Both the position numbers and the translations under genes were made by a program. DNA of 64,000 nt, taken from the NCBI RefSeq assembly GCF_016342785.1, contig NZ_JAEINH010000001.1, forward strand, positions 1 to 64,000, read 5' to 3'. Under the pieces are notes generated by a model that saw only the letters and a list, made by a program, of their open reading frames with translations, was not told the DNA's origin and did no database searches. Of the stretch, positions 24,898-33,909 are shown in pieces. The DNA comes from Sanguibacter suaedae. Lineage in GTDB: Bacteria; Actinomycetota; Actinomycetes; Actinomycetales; Cellulomonadaceae. Within the stretch, counting starts at the first letter, position 1; each line of letters starts with the position of its first letter.

Positions 24898-27800
24898 CTA
24901 CTCCCGCACGGTGACGGAGACCATGCCCAGCAGGTAGGCGTCGTTGCCGGCCGTGAAGCACAGGTTCGCGCGCTCGCCCGACACCTGCACAGGCAGGAAC
25001 GTCTTCGCGTCGACCCCGAGCGAGTTGCGGAATCCGCCCTGCACGCCGGTGGCCGTGGAGTCGAAGGCGTTCTGCGGGCTTCCCCCGGTGCCGTTGCCGG
25101 TCATCGGCGTGAGGGCACGGCCGTCGACGAACACGGAGTCGCCCGTCCGTCCGCGGTCCCCGTCCCAGGCCACCGCACCGACCACCATGGTCCGGTTCGC
25201 CGGGGCCCCCAACCAGAGGTCCGGTCCGCTGGTCGCACCGAGGACGCTGAGCGACCCCTGGAACAGGGTCACCGATGCCTGAGGCAGGCTCGGGTGCTCG
25301 TAGACGACGGTGAGCGTCCAACCGCCGTGCAGCCCGTTCCCCGCCTGTGCCCCCGTGAGCCGGGGCAGGGCGATGTCCGCCACCGACCACTCCCCGGCCC
25401 CCAGAGCCTTCACCGTCGACGTCACGTCCGCGTGGGTCTGGTACGTGACGAGCCCGGCACGGTCGGTGACGACCGTCGTCGCGGCGCTCGTCACGTCCGT
25501 GTAGAGACCACCGGGCCCGCGCAGGCGCGCGGTGCCCTCAGCCCCGTCGAAGGCGCCCGACGCAGGACGCGACGCCGACCAGCTGAGCGTGGCTCGGTGG
25601 ACCGTCGAGCCAGCGGGAACATCGAGGACGGCGGTGGACGACCACCGGGTGCTCGTCTCCCCACCGACGGCAGGGGCCTTGTCGACCGGCCGCATGGTGC
25701 TCGAGTTGTTGTCGAGGCTCCCACCGAAGCTGTCGATGCTCGCGCACTGGGCTCCCGGACCGGATCCCGCCGAGGGAACACAGGTGAGGAGCGGCGCACC
25801 GACGTGGACGGCAGCGGTCCGTCCCTGCCAGGTGCCGGTCTGCGCCAGGCCGTCCACCGTCTCGGGTGACACCGTGAACGTCTGCGACGCCGACGCCCCC
25901 ACCCGGGTGACAGGGTCGACGGCCGTGACCTCGACGGCCACGTCCGTCCCCTGGGCGGGCGCCGTGCCGCTGAGGACGAGGTCGACCTCCGCCGTCGCTC
26001 CGACCGCGAGGTCCGGCAGGGGGCAGGTGACGACCGCACCGCTCGTCGTGCAGGACCCGTCGGCCGTCGAGCCGGTGATGCCCGCCGGGAGGGTGGCGGT
26101 GATCGTGACGCCCACCAACGGCGAGGTCCCGTCGTTCCGGGCGACGAGCGGGACCGTCACCACGCCGTCGAGCGTCACCTCCTCGTCGGCGGCGAGAGTG
26201 ATCGACGGCGCGAGGGCCGCTGTCTGCGGCTGGGCGACAGGACCACCCGTCCCACCGATGGCACCGGTCGTGTGGAGGACGAGGGCACGGACCGTCGGGG
26301 CGGGCCGCGTCATGACGCGCAGGGGCGCGTCACCGACGGGGGTGCCGAGTGTGGTGGCGAGGTAGGTCGCGGCGCCCGCCCCGGGGGTCGGGTCGAGGTC
26401 GAGCCCTCCGGCGCGGAGCACCGTCGGCGCACCGGCCGAGGCCGCGGACGCGGAGACCGCGACCGGTCCGCCCGCGGGCAGCGCGAGGCTCGCGTCGACC
26501 CCACCGGGGCCGGTGAGCACCGTGACGGTGCCGTGCGGTGTGCCGGGCACGGAGTGCACCACCACGAGACTCCATGTGGCGCCCGGTGCGACGGTGCTGC
26601 CGGCGGTGGGCGCCAGGGTCCAGCGCCCGGTCCCAGGGTGCGCAGCGACCAGGTCGGTGACGTCGACGCTCGACCACACGCCTCCCGTGGTCGGGTCGGC
26701 GACGGGTGCGCCGTCCACGGGCGTGGTCGCGACGGGCCCGGCGTCGGTGCGCAGCTCGAGGGCGGCCCCGCCGCCCGCAGCCAGCGGTGCGGTCGGCGCG
26801 AACCACGCGAGCTCGGCGTGCCGCACGGTGCCGGCGGGCGGCGCGGTGAGCGTCAACGGCGCCCCGACCTCGCCCGCGACGTGCGCGGTGCGCAACGGTC
26901 CGTCGAGCACGGTCCGGGCGGAGAGCCCGGACGCAGAGGTCGCCAGATTCGACGGGGAGGACGACGCGCCCGGTACTCCGTCCGTCGTCCACGTCGTGGT
27001 GGTGCCGAGGGTGGCCGCGGTGGCTGCGCCGGCGTCCACGGCGACGGGCAGGAGGAGGTCGGCGGTCGCGTCGCCGGCGAGCGCCGGACGGGAGCACGTG
27101 GCCGTCCCGGCGGCGGCGGTGCATGCCCACCCCGGTGTCGAACCGGGCGCGGTGGGAAGCCTGGTGCCCGAGGTGCGCCAGTCGAGGCCCGACACGTCCG
27201 GGAGCGGCAGCGAGACGGTGACGTCTGCGGCCTCCACCTCGCCCGAGTTCCCCACGGAGACGGCCACGTGCCCGTCGGTCCCGGCGACGAGCGACGCCAC
27301 GGGCCGCGCGGACGCCACGAGCTTCGCGGGTGCGGCGGCGACCTCCTGGTCGAACGTCCACGGGTCACCGACGGGGACACCGCGGTGGAGGAGCTGAGCT
27401 GTGAGCTGCACTGTGGTGCTGCGGGCCGCGAAGAACGTCAGGGCGATCGTCGTCGACGACCGTGGGGCGAGGGAGTCGACGTCGCAGCGCACCACTGCTC
27501 CGCCGGGCAGGGCGCCCGACGGGGCGGGCCCGGTCCGCGGGCTGCACGACCACCCGTCGCCCCGGGTCACCGGGAGCCGCGGGCCGAAGACGCCCTGCGA
27601 ACCCAGGTCGTCGGGTCGGAAGACGAGACCCGGCGGGACGAGGATGTCGAGGGACAGGCCCGTGACGGCCGTCCCCGCGTCGTTGCGCACCCCGAACTCG
27701 AGCGTCGTGTCGGCACGCGCCACGAAGGAGGGCAGGGAGAGGTCGACGCCGAGGTCGGCCGCCAGCACCGGTGGGACGGGCGTCGGAGGGGTCGGCGGTG

Positions 27801-29328
27801 TCGGGACGGTCGGGGTCGGGTCCGTCGGGGTCGGAGCTGTCGGGCCGGGGGCGCCCGGGTCCGCGGGAATCGGGTCGCCGGGTGCAGGGTCCCCCGGGGT
27901 GGTGTCGCCCGGGGCTCCGGCCACCGGGTCGCCGGGGACCGTGGCGTCGCCGGGGACCGGGCCGGTGCCCTCGCCGGGTCCGGGGAGGACTGCTGGGACG
28001 TTCGTGGGATCGCTCGGATCCGTCGTCTCGTCAGGTCCCGCGGCACCGACGTCCGCGCCTTCGGTGTCCGTGGTCCCGGTCGAGGTGTCGTCGGACGGCT
28101 CGTCGGAGCCTGTGCCGTCCGACGACGGGTCCGCCGAGCCGGAGTCGTCGCCGTCCCCGGTGGGGCTGTCCGTCGCGTCGGCCGTGACGCTCGCGACGGG
28201 GCGTGGCTCGTCGCCCCCGACGACGCCGAGGAGCGCAGCGACGCCGAACCCGGCGGACACCACGAGCACGGTCGCGCCGGCCGCGACGAGGGCAGGAGCG
28301 CCGGCGATCGCCGCGGCGATGCCGCCCGACGCCGCCGCACCGGACGCTGCGGTCGCCGCACCCGCGCCCGCGGCACCTGTTCCGGCAGCACCCGCGCCGC
28401 TCGTCGAACCGGCCGCACCCGCGGACCCGCCCGTCGCGCCGCCACCGGACGCCGCAGCCCCCGTGGACGCCGTACCTGTGGTCACGTCCGTCGCGCCCGC
28501 TGCGAGGCCCGCGCCCCACGTGGGGAGCGCGGTGCCGAGTACTCCGAGGCCCGCCAGGCCGAGGACGAGGGGCGCGATGACGGCCCGCATGCCGTGCGAC
28601 ACGTCGTCGAGCTCGAGGATGAGCCCGCGGCAGTCGCCGCAGTCCGCGAGGTGCGACTCGACCGTCGCCGTCTCCCGCTTGGCGAGACCGCCGCGCACGT
28701 AGGACCCGAGCAGCGGGTTCGCCCGCTCGCACGCCTCCGACGGGGCGTGCCGCAGGTGCTGCTGCAGGTACGCCTGCCGCAGCCCCTCACGGGCGCGGTA
28801 CGCGAGGGCCGCCGTGCTGTTCGCGGTGAGGCCGAGGATCGGCGCGATCTGCGCCGGGGGCAGGTTCTCGATCTCCGAGTACCAGAGGACCGCCTGCCAC
28901 CGCTCGGGGAGGGATGAGTAGGCGCGCGCCACCGTGGACCGCTCGAAGCCCTCGAGGGCGGGTTCCTCCGTGGACGCCATGGGGCCGAACGCCGACTCGA
29001 ACTCCGCCATGTCGTCGCTGGGCTGCGTGCGTCGCTCACCGTTGACGGACTCGTACGCCAGGCGACGGACCACCGTGAACAGGTACGCGCGGAACGCCAG
29101 GTCCGGGCCGCGCCCGTCACGGAGGACCGCGAGGACCTTGGTGAAGGACTCCGACACGACGTCGTCCGCGGACGCCTGCGAGGACACGTACTGGCGGGCG
29201 ACCGTGCGGGCCGCACCGGCGTGCCGCTCGTAGAGCACGCCGAAGGCACCCGTGTCGCCGCCGCGGACCGCCGTGATGAGCTCCGCATCCGACGACGACG
29301 GACCCCACGTGTGGTGGTTCGTGTCCAC
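24898..29328 (-). CDS. ECF sigma factor fused to zinc-finger anti-sigma domain, membrane segments and a large extracellular repeat region
   Basis: About 1476 residues. Residues 14-90 are a sigma region 2 (ELITAVRGGDTGAFG, ADDVVSESF), 130-190 region 4 (LPERWQAVLWYSE, PAQIAPILGLTANST). A ZAS-like zinc finger follows (H226-x3-C230-x2-C233), then two hydrophobic stretches (about 252-276 and 340-362), a Pro/Gly/Thr/Asp-rich linker to about 540, and about 900 residues of beta-rich extracellular sequence with DUF11/CARDB-like repeats. Fusing sigma and anti-sigma to a surface domain predicts transcription controlled directly from outside the cell. GTG at 29328 is preferred (AGG five bases upstream); a GTG at 29394 is also possible. 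Confidence 0.88.
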   Translation of the reverse strand: MDTNHHTWGPSSSDAELITAVRGGDTGAFGVLYERHAGAARTVARQYVSSQASADDVVSESFTKVLAVLRDGRGPDLAFRAYLFTVVRRLAYESVNGERRTQPSDDMAEFESAFGPMASTEEPALEGFERSTVARAYSSLPERWQAVLWYSEIENLPPAQIAPILGLTANSTAALAYRAREGLRQAYLQQHLRHAPSEACERANPLLGSYVRGGLAKRETATVESHLADCGDCRGLILELDDVSHGMRAVIAPLVLGLAGLGVLGTALPTWGAGLAAGATDVTTGTASTGAAASGGGATGGSAGAAGSTSGAGAAGTGAAGAGAATAASGAAASGGIAAAIAGAPALVAAGATVLVVSAGFGVAALLGVVGGDEPRPVASVTADATDSPTGDGDDSGSADPSSDGTGSDEPSDDTSTGTTDTEGADVGAAGPDETTDPSDPTNVPAVLPGPGEGTGPVPGDATVPGDPVAGAPGDTTPGDPAPGDPIPADPGAPGPTAPTPTDPTPTVPTPPTPPTPVPPVLAADLGVDLSLPSFVARADTTLEFGVRNDAGTAVTGLSLDILVPPGLVFRPDDLGSQGVFGPRLPVTRGDGWSCSPRTGPAPSGALPGGAVVRCDVDSLAPRSSTTIALTFFAARSTTVQLTAQLLHRGVPVGDPWTFDQEVAAAPAKLVASARPVASLVAGTDGHVAVSVGNSGEVEAADVTVSLPLPDVSGLDWRTSGTRLPTAPGSTPGWACTAAAGTATCSRPALAGDATADLLLPVAVDAGAATAATLGTTTTWTTDGVPGASSSPSNLATSASGLSARTVLDGPLRTAHVAGEVGAPLTLTAPPAGTVRHAELAWFAPTAPLAAGGGAALELRTDAGPVATTPVDGAPVADPTTGGVWSSVDVTDLVAAHPGTGRWTLAPTAGSTVAPGATWSLVVVHSVPGTPHGTVTVLTGPGGVDASLALPAGGPVAVSASAASAGAPTVLRAGGLDLDPTPGAGAATYLATTLGTPVGDAPLRVMTRPAPTVRALVLHTTGAIGGTGGPVAQPQTAALAPSITLAADEEVTLDGVVTVPLVARNDGTSPLVGVTITATLPAGITGSTADGSCTTSGAVVTCPLPDLAVGATAEVDLVLSGTAPAQGTDVAVEVTAVDPVTRVGASASQTFTVSPETVDGLAQTGTWQGRTAAVHVGAPLLTCVPSAGSGPGAQCASIDSFGGSLDNNSSTMRPVDKAPAVGGETSTRWSSTAVLDVPAGSTVHRATLSWSASRPASGAFDGAEGTARLRGPGGLYTDVTSAATTVVTDRAGLVTYQTHADVTSTVKALGAGEWSVADIALPRLTGAQAGNGLHGGWTLTVVYEHPSLPQASVTLFQGSLSVLGATSGPDLWLGAPANRTMVVGAVAWDGDRGRTGDSVFVDGRALTPMTGNGTGGSPQNAFDSTATGVQGGFRNSLGVDAKTFLPVQVSGERANLCFTAGNDAYLLGMVSVTVRE

Positions 29329-29525
29329 GGCACCTGCTCTCGTCGTCAGCCGTGGTGAATCCTGCCCCACGCCCCGGGGCACGTCCAGGCTCACGGGCGC
29401 CTTTCAACCGGTCGCGGAGCAGGTCCGTCCGGTTCGCCCCGGAAAAGGACGACGACGAGAAACTCCCCGTGATTTCTCACCCGGTTCTCGCGTCATGAAG
29501 ATCGACCCCACCCCTCTCTTCCCAT

Positions 29526-30293
29526 GTGACAGACCTCCTGCAGGGCGCCAAGACGCCCCCCGAAGCGCTCAGGGAACAGTGGCGCGCCGCAAGCATCCGC
29601 TCCGTCTGGGCCCACCCGGACGACTGGTACCACCCTGCCGTCGACGCGATCGTCGAGGCCGTCGTCGACGGCCACTCCCCCGTTGCGGCGTGCGAGCGCC
29701 TCGGTGCGTCCCGCAGCGCCGCCGGGTGCGGCATCACGGAAGCGATCGACGACCTCGCCTGCCTGTGGGCGACGATCGGCGGCAACCCGCCCATCGAGGC
29801 CGTCCGCGCGCTGAGCACCGGGTGGGCCGAGAACGAGGCGTCGACCGCGGTCACCCCCACGTGGGTGGACGCGGAGACCGGGCTCAACACCGTCGGCTAC
29901 CTCGCCGTGCGGCTGCGCGAGGCGTACGGCATCGCGCGCCGCAAGCGCCAGATGCCGCGTGACGGGTTCGCCCTCGCGGTCATCGACGTCTCCCTCGAGG
30001 AGCTCGCCGGGTGGCAGCGCGTCGCCCGGTCCGCGTCGATGGGCCAGATCCTCCGTGACACCTTCGGGGACGGTCACCCGATGGCGTCGCTCGGCGGCGG
30101 GACGTTCGTCGCGCTGTGCACGCGGGACAACCAGCTGCCGGCGCTCCTCAACGACCTGCGGATCCTCATGGACCAGGACTCGCGGCGCTACGGGCTGAGC
30201 GCCGCGGTCCGCCAGCCGGCGCGGATCTGGCTCGAGTCGCTGCCGCAGACGGCCGAGGGCGCCACCCAGCTCCTGGCGCACCTGCGGCACTAG
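29526..30293 (+). CDS. Protein with a degenerate GGDEF-like domain
   Basis: 255 residues. The first ~110 residues are helical and contain a helix-turn-helix-like CERLGASRSAAGCGITEAI. The rest resembles a GGDEF fold: a TGL(N)TVGYLAVRLREAY opening, a first strand FALAVIDVSLEEL, and SLGGGTFVAL where GGDEF would be. The signature Asp-Glu is lost, so it is unlikely to make c-di-GMP. It could bind a nucleotide or act as a regulator. GTG start; the overlapping ATG is out of frame. Divergent from the sigma fusion gene with 197 bases between. Confidence 0.55.
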   Translation: MTDLLQGAKTPPEALREQWRAASIRSVWAHPDDWYHPAVDAIVEAVVDGHSPVAACERLGASRSAAGCGITEAIDDLACLWATIGGNPPIEAVRALSTGWAENEASTAVTPTWVDAETGLNTVGYLAVRLREAYGIARRKRQMPRDGFALAVIDVSLEELAGWQRVARSASMGQILRDTFGDGHPMASLGGGTFVALCTRDNQLPALLNDLRILMDQDSRRYGLSAAVRQPARIWLESLPQTAEGATQLLAHLRH

Positions 30294-30315
30294 GCCGGGG
30301 CGCGCCAGGAAGGGT

Positions 30316-30621
30316 TCAGCGAGGCGCGTAGGTGAGGCAGTCCGCGAGGTCCTCCTTGGCGGCACCGGCACCGATGCGCACGGAGTCGGCGTGACACTCG
30401 AGGGACTCGTTGTGCACGCACTCCCCACGCTGGCAGGCGCCCACCTGGGCGACGACCTTGTCGAGGCCGCCCTTCGTGGACAGCGGGATGAACGTGGCGC
30501 ACTCGGCCGAGCCCGTGTGACCGGCGACCGTGACGGCGCCGGCGTGGCACCCGTCGTGGTTGTAGCCGCAGGACTCGACGGTGCAGTCGGAGACGTGGGG
30601 AAGGTCGAGCAGCGAGGTCAT
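30316..30621 (-). CDS. Small Cys-rich DUF1540 protein
   Basis: 101 residues with two Cys-rich blocks, SDCTVESCGYNHDGCHAG near the N-terminus and VGACQRGECVHNESLECHA in the middle, which match the repeated metal-binding unit of DUF1540 proteins. Function unknown; the Cys/His pattern suggests Zn binding. ATG (MTSLLDLP) has GGAGG upstream. It ends 22 bases from the end of the GGDEF-like gene on the other strand. Confidence 0.8.
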   Translation of the reverse strand: MTSLLDLPHVSDCTVESCGYNHDGCHAGAVTVAGHTGSAECATFIPLSTKGGLDKVVAQVGACQRGECVHNESLECHADSVRIGAGAAKEDLADCLTYAPR

Positions 30622-30722
30622 GGTTCCTCCAACGGTGCGACGGTGCACGCGAGGTCACGTGCCTTTGTTCGACCGTAGACCCGGGACCGAATTCCTGTAC
30701 AGCAAGGAAGGCCTGGCTCACA

Positions 30723-30742
30723 AGAATGCGACGACGCATTCT
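30723..30742. promoter_or_regulatory. Inverted repeat in the promoter space before the kinase-like gene
   Basis: AGAATGCG and CGCATTCT form perfect 8-base arms around ACGA, in a comparatively AT-rich stretch between the divergent DUF1540 gene and the phosphotransferase gene. Operator or small hairpin; no regulator is next to it. Confidence 0.4.
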
Positions 30743-30879
30743 TTACGACATTGATCTGTCGCATAAAAGGTCTTTCCCGTGGTGAGGGCACCGTGTCCCG
30801 TGCCGCCGCGACCGCTCGGCACCGGCCGGGCGAACCCGACAACTGGTGCGTCCGTCCCACCCCCGCTACCGTGGCGGGT

Positions 30880-31632
30880 ATGGATGCCGACGCCCACTCC
30901 GACCAGGGCGGCGACTCCGGCCCCACCGAGCCCGACGCGACGCCGCAGGTCCTCGACGACGCGCACCTCCTCGTCCACGGCCGCACCGCGGACGTGTACC
31001 TCCTCGACGACACCCACGTGGTGCGGCGCCTCCACAGCCGGGACAGCACGTTCCCCAACCTCGAGGTGCTCCGGTACCTGGGGGAGGTCGGCTTCCCGAC
31101 GGCCCGGCTCGTCGACGTCGACGGCCCGGACATCGTCATGGAACGCCTGCACGGGCCCACGCTCCTCCAGGCGCTCGACGCGGAGGAGATCTCGCTGAAC
31201 GACGGGGCACAGGTGGTCGTTGACCTCCACACCCGGCTCCACGAGATCGCTCCGCCGCCCGAGGCGCTCACGTCCGGTGCGGCCGCCGAGGGCGACAGCA
31301 TCCTGCACCTCGACCTGCACCCGGCGAACATCATGATGACGCCCGACGGCCCGTACCTGCTCGACTGGGACTCCGCGGCGTACGGTCCTGCCGGGGTCGA
31401 TCTCGCGACCACGGCCCTCGTGTTCGCGGAGGTCGCCGCCGACGACAACGACTACGCCCGGGCGGCGCACGCGTTGTTGCGGGCGTTCCTGCACAAGGTG
31501 GGCGCGGGCGTCGGTGAGCACCTCGACGCCGCCGTGACCGCGCGCCTGGCGAACCCGTGCCTCGATCCCGACGAGGTCGCGCTCATCCCCGACGCGCGGG
31601 CGGTCGTCGAGCGCGAGCTCGCGCGCCTCTAG
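30880..31632 (+). CDS. Aminoglycoside phosphotransferase-fold kinase
   Basis: 250 residues, a small protein-kinase-like fold. An N-lobe with the VHGRTADVYLLDD glycine-strand, the conserved I-V-M-E-R hinge, the catalytic HLDLHPANIMM (Brenner-type H-x-D-x4-N) and LLDWDSAAYGPAGVDLA for metal binding. It phosphorylates a small molecule; the substrate is not readable. TACCGT lies seven bases before the ATG, implying a leaderless message. It is convergent with the chaperone operon. Confidence 0.85.
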   Translation: MDADAHSDQGGDSGPTEPDATPQVLDDAHLLVHGRTADVYLLDDTHVVRRLHSRDSTFPNLEVLRYLGEVGFPTARLVDVDGPDIVMERLHGPTLLQALDAEEISLNDGAQVVVDLHTRLHEIAPPPEALTSGAAAEGDSILHLDLHPANIMMTPDGPYLLDWDSAAYGPAGVDLATTALVFAEVAADDNDYARAAHALLRAFLHKVGAGVGEHLDAAVTARLANPCLDPDEVALIPDARAVVERELARL

Positions 31633-31677
31633 ACCGCGCGACCGACAGACCAGGCGACACCGCGGGGTGGTGCGCTC

Positions 31678-32151
31678 TCAGCGCTGGGGGCGCCACACGA
31701 CGAGCGCGGCGCGCTCCGCGGGCGTCGTCTCGCCCTGCGCGCGGCCCCGGGCCCCGCGGCGCGTACGCTGACCGGCACGCACGGCGACGACGTCGCCCGA
31801 CAGGGCGGCGGTGAAGATCCGGGACCCCGGCTCTGCGGCTGCCGCGAGGAGCTCGACGCGGTGCTCGAGGCGCCGCACCTCGGACTCGAGGGCGAGGATG
31901 CGCCGGATGCCCGCGAGGTTGATGCCCTCTTCCTGGCTGAGGCGCTGCACCTCGATGAGCTGCACGACGTCGCGTCGGGAGTAGCGCCGTCCGCGACCGC
32001 TGGTGCGGCTCGGTGTGACGAGCCCCAGGCGGTCGTACTGGCGGAGGGTCTGCGGGTGCATGCCGGCCAGCTCGGCGGCACGCGAGATGACGAACACGGG
32101 CTCGTCGTCCCGTGACCAGTCGGCGTCGAGCCTCACGTCACGCCCCGCCAC
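31678..32151 (-). CDS. hspR: Heat-shock repressor HspR, MerR family
   Basis: 157 residues: MerR-type winged helix (VISRAAELAGMHPQTLRQYDRLGLVTPSR) followed by a coiled-coil region (SEEGINLAGIRRILALESEVRRLE in part) and a disordered basic tail. The HspR hallmark MHPQTLRQYDRLGL is intact. HspR represses the dnaK operon by binding HAIR sequences, with DnaK as co-repressor. Last gene of the operon, 4 bases downstream of dnaJ, so production follows the operon that it represses. Confidence 0.95.
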   Translation of the reverse strand: MAGRDVRLDADWSRDDEPVFVISRAAELAGMHPQTLRQYDRLGLVTPSRTSGRGRRYSRRDVVQLIEVQRLSQEEGINLAGIRRILALESEVRRLEHRVELLAAAAEPGSRIFTAALSGDVVAVRAGQRTRRGARGRAQGETTPAERAALVVWRPQR

Positions 32152-32154
32152 CGG

Positions 32155-33168
32155 TCACTCCTTCGCCCGGGCGACCAGGTCGGCGCGGACGTCCTCGCCG
32201 GCCGTCGCCTCGGCGAACTGGGCGACCGCCTCGCGGGCCGCCTTGGAGAGCTTCTGCGGGACGGCGACCTGCACGGTGACGAGGAGGTCGCCGGTGCCCT
32301 TGGACGTCTTCACGCCGTGGCCCTTGACCCGCAGGACCCGGCCGGACGGCGTGCCCTCGGGGACACGCACCCGGACGGGCGTCCCGGCGAGCGTGGGGAT
32401 CTCGAGCTGGGTGCCGAGGACGGCCTCGTCGAACGTCACGGGGACGGTGACGCGGAGGTTGGCGCCGTCGATCGAGAAGACGGGGTGCGGCGTGACGGTG
32501 ACGGTGATGACGAGGTCACCGGCGGGGCCGCCCCCGGCGCCGGGGCGCCCCTTGCCGCGCAGGCGGATCTTCTGGCCGTCGCGGACACCGGCGGGGATGC
32601 GCGCGGTGACGCTGCGTCCCTCGACGCTCAGGGTGACGGTGCACCCCTCGACGGCCTCACGGAACGGGAGGGTCGTGGTCGCGGAGAGGTCCTGCCCGGT
32701 CTGGGGGCGGGCGTTGGGGCGGAACCCGGCGGGCCCGCCTGCACCTGCGGGGCCTGCGCCGGCCCCGAACATGGAGGACAGGATGTCCTCGAAGCCGTTG
32801 GGCATCCCGCCGCCGCCGGTCGAGTACTGGGTGCGCTGCTGGCCGCCGAACATGCCGCCGAACATGTCCTCGAACCCGGCGGCTCCCCCGGCACCGGGGC
32901 GGCCGGACCCGGCGGAGAAGCGGGCGCCGCCGCCTGCCATGGCGCGGATGGCGTCGTACTGCTGGCGCTGCTCGGGGTCGGAGAGCACGGAGTAGGCCTC
33001 GCCGACCTCCTTGAAGCGGGTCTCGGACGCGCTGTCGCCGGAGTTCTGGTCCGGGTGGTACTTGCGCGCCAGCTTGCGGTACGCCTTCTTCAGGGTCGCG
33101 TCGTCGGCGTCCTTGGAGACGCCGAGCGCGGCGTAGAAGTCCTTCTCGATCCAGTCCTGACCGGTCAC
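32155..33168 (-). CDS. dnaJ: DnaJ/CbpA-type co-chaperone without zinc finger
   Basis: 337 residues. J-domain with HPD at 38-40, Gly/Phe-rich region with FGGMFGG repeats, and two C-terminal substrate-binding domains. The four-CxxCxGxG zinc module of class I DnaJ is absent, so this is the class II DnaJ1/CbpA form typical of actinobacterial dnaK operons. It delivers unfolded proteins to DnaK and stimulates its ATPase. GTG start with GGAGG nine bases upstream. A strong hairpin lies in the 156-base gap between grpE and this gene. Confidence 0.95.
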   Translation of the reverse strand: MTGQDWIEKDFYAALGVSKDADDATLKKAYRKLARKYHPDQNSGDSASETRFKEVGEAYSVLSDPEQRQQYDAIRAMAGGGARFSAGSGRPGAGGAAGFEDMFGGMFGGQQRTQYSTGGGGMPNGFEDILSSMFGAGAGPAGAGGPAGFRPNARPQTGQDLSATTTLPFREAVEGCTVTLSVEGRSVTARIPAGVRDGQKIRLRGKGRPGAGGGPAGDLVITVTVTPHPVFSIDGANLRVTVPVTFDEAVLGTQLEIPTLAGTPVRVRVPEGTPSGRVLRVKGHGVKTSKGTGDLLVTVQVAVPQKLSKAAREAVAQFAEATAGEDVRADLVARAKE

Positions 33169-33281
33169 GGCGCCGACCTCCGTCGTCTGTGGTCCAGGGG
33201 TTCGTCACCCGGAGCTGCGTAGTTCGATGTGCTGCGTGGTGGTGCTGATGGTGTGTGTGCTGCTGGTGGTGCCACGAGGTG

Positions 33282-33315
33282 CGCCCGGGGACCCGCTGGT
33301 GCGGGTCCCCGGGCG
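33282..33315 (-). terminator. Strong hairpin between grpE and dnaJ
   Basis: CGCCCGGGGACCCGC and its exact complement form a 15-bp stem closed by TGGT, starting ten bases beyond the grpE stop on the minus strand. No T tract. In GC-rich actinobacteria such hairpins terminate or slow transcription, so dnaK-grpE could be expressed above dnaJ-hspR. Confidence 0.65.
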
Positions 33316-33324
33316 TGGGTCACC

Positions 33325-33909
33325 TCAGGACTCGGGGCCGACGACGGCGACGCGCGCCGCCCGGACCACGCGGTCCCCGATGCGGTACCCGACCTCGATG
33401 ACGTGCTGCACCGTGGTGGTGTCGGCGTCGGCGGAGGTCTGGTGCATGAGGGCCTCGTGCACCGCGGGGTCGAACTCCTCGCCGGTCTCGCCGTAGGACT
33501 CGACGCCGAACCGGGTGAGGGTCGACGTGAGCTTCTCGGAGATCGCCTCGAAGGGTCCGCCGGCGAGGTCGCCGGCCTGCTTGGCACGGTGGACGTCGTC
33601 GAGGACGGGGAGGAGCGCGACGAGGACGTCCTCGACGCCGCGGGCACGTGCGGCCTCCTGCTCGCGCTTGGCGCGCTTGGAGAAGTTCACGTACTCGGCG
33701 TTGAGCCGCTGGAGATCGCCGAGGCGCTCGGCGGACTCCGCCTGCGCCTTCTCGAGCTCGGTGGGCTCGGGGGCGCCGCCCTCCGGGGTGGTGGCCCCGG
33801 AGGTGTCGGCGTCCACGTCGAAGGCCTCGGCGGACGGCTCGAAGTCGAGGTTCTCGAGCGGGTCGACCTCGGGGTTGTCGCCCGGGCCGTTCTCGTTCGG
33901 GGTGCTCAC
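33325..33909 (-). CDS. grpE: Nucleotide exchange factor GrpE
   Basis: 194 residues. A long N-terminal acidic, disordered region is followed by a helical segment ([20 protein letters not shown]) that forms the dimer stalk and a C-terminal beta-wing domain with [19 protein letters not shown] and [17 protein letters not shown]. It swaps ADP for ATP on DnaK. GTG start overlaps the dnaK stop (GTGA), so translation is coupled. Confidence 0.95.
   Translation of the reverse strand: MSTPNENGPGDNPEVDPLENLDFEPSAEAFDVDADTSGATTPEGGAPEPTELEKAQAESAERLGDLQRLNAEYVNFSKRAKREQEAARARGVEDVLVALLPVLDDVHRAKQAGDLAGGPFEAISEKLTSTLTRFGVESYGETGEEFDPAVHEALMHQTSADADTTTVQHVIEVGYRIGDRVVRAARVAVVGPES

Noticed and set aside
27760-28010. 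Apparent tandem GGGGTC/GTCGGGG-type repeats
   Set aside because: They encode the Pro/Thr/Asp/Gly-rich linker of the sigma fusion protein; repetition follows amino-acid composition and is not a DNA repeat array.
26272-28917. 881-codon open frame antisense to the sigma fusion gene
   Set aside because: Arg/Gly/Glu-rich translation with no recognisable domain; the minus strand carries sigma, zinc-finger and membrane segments in one frame.
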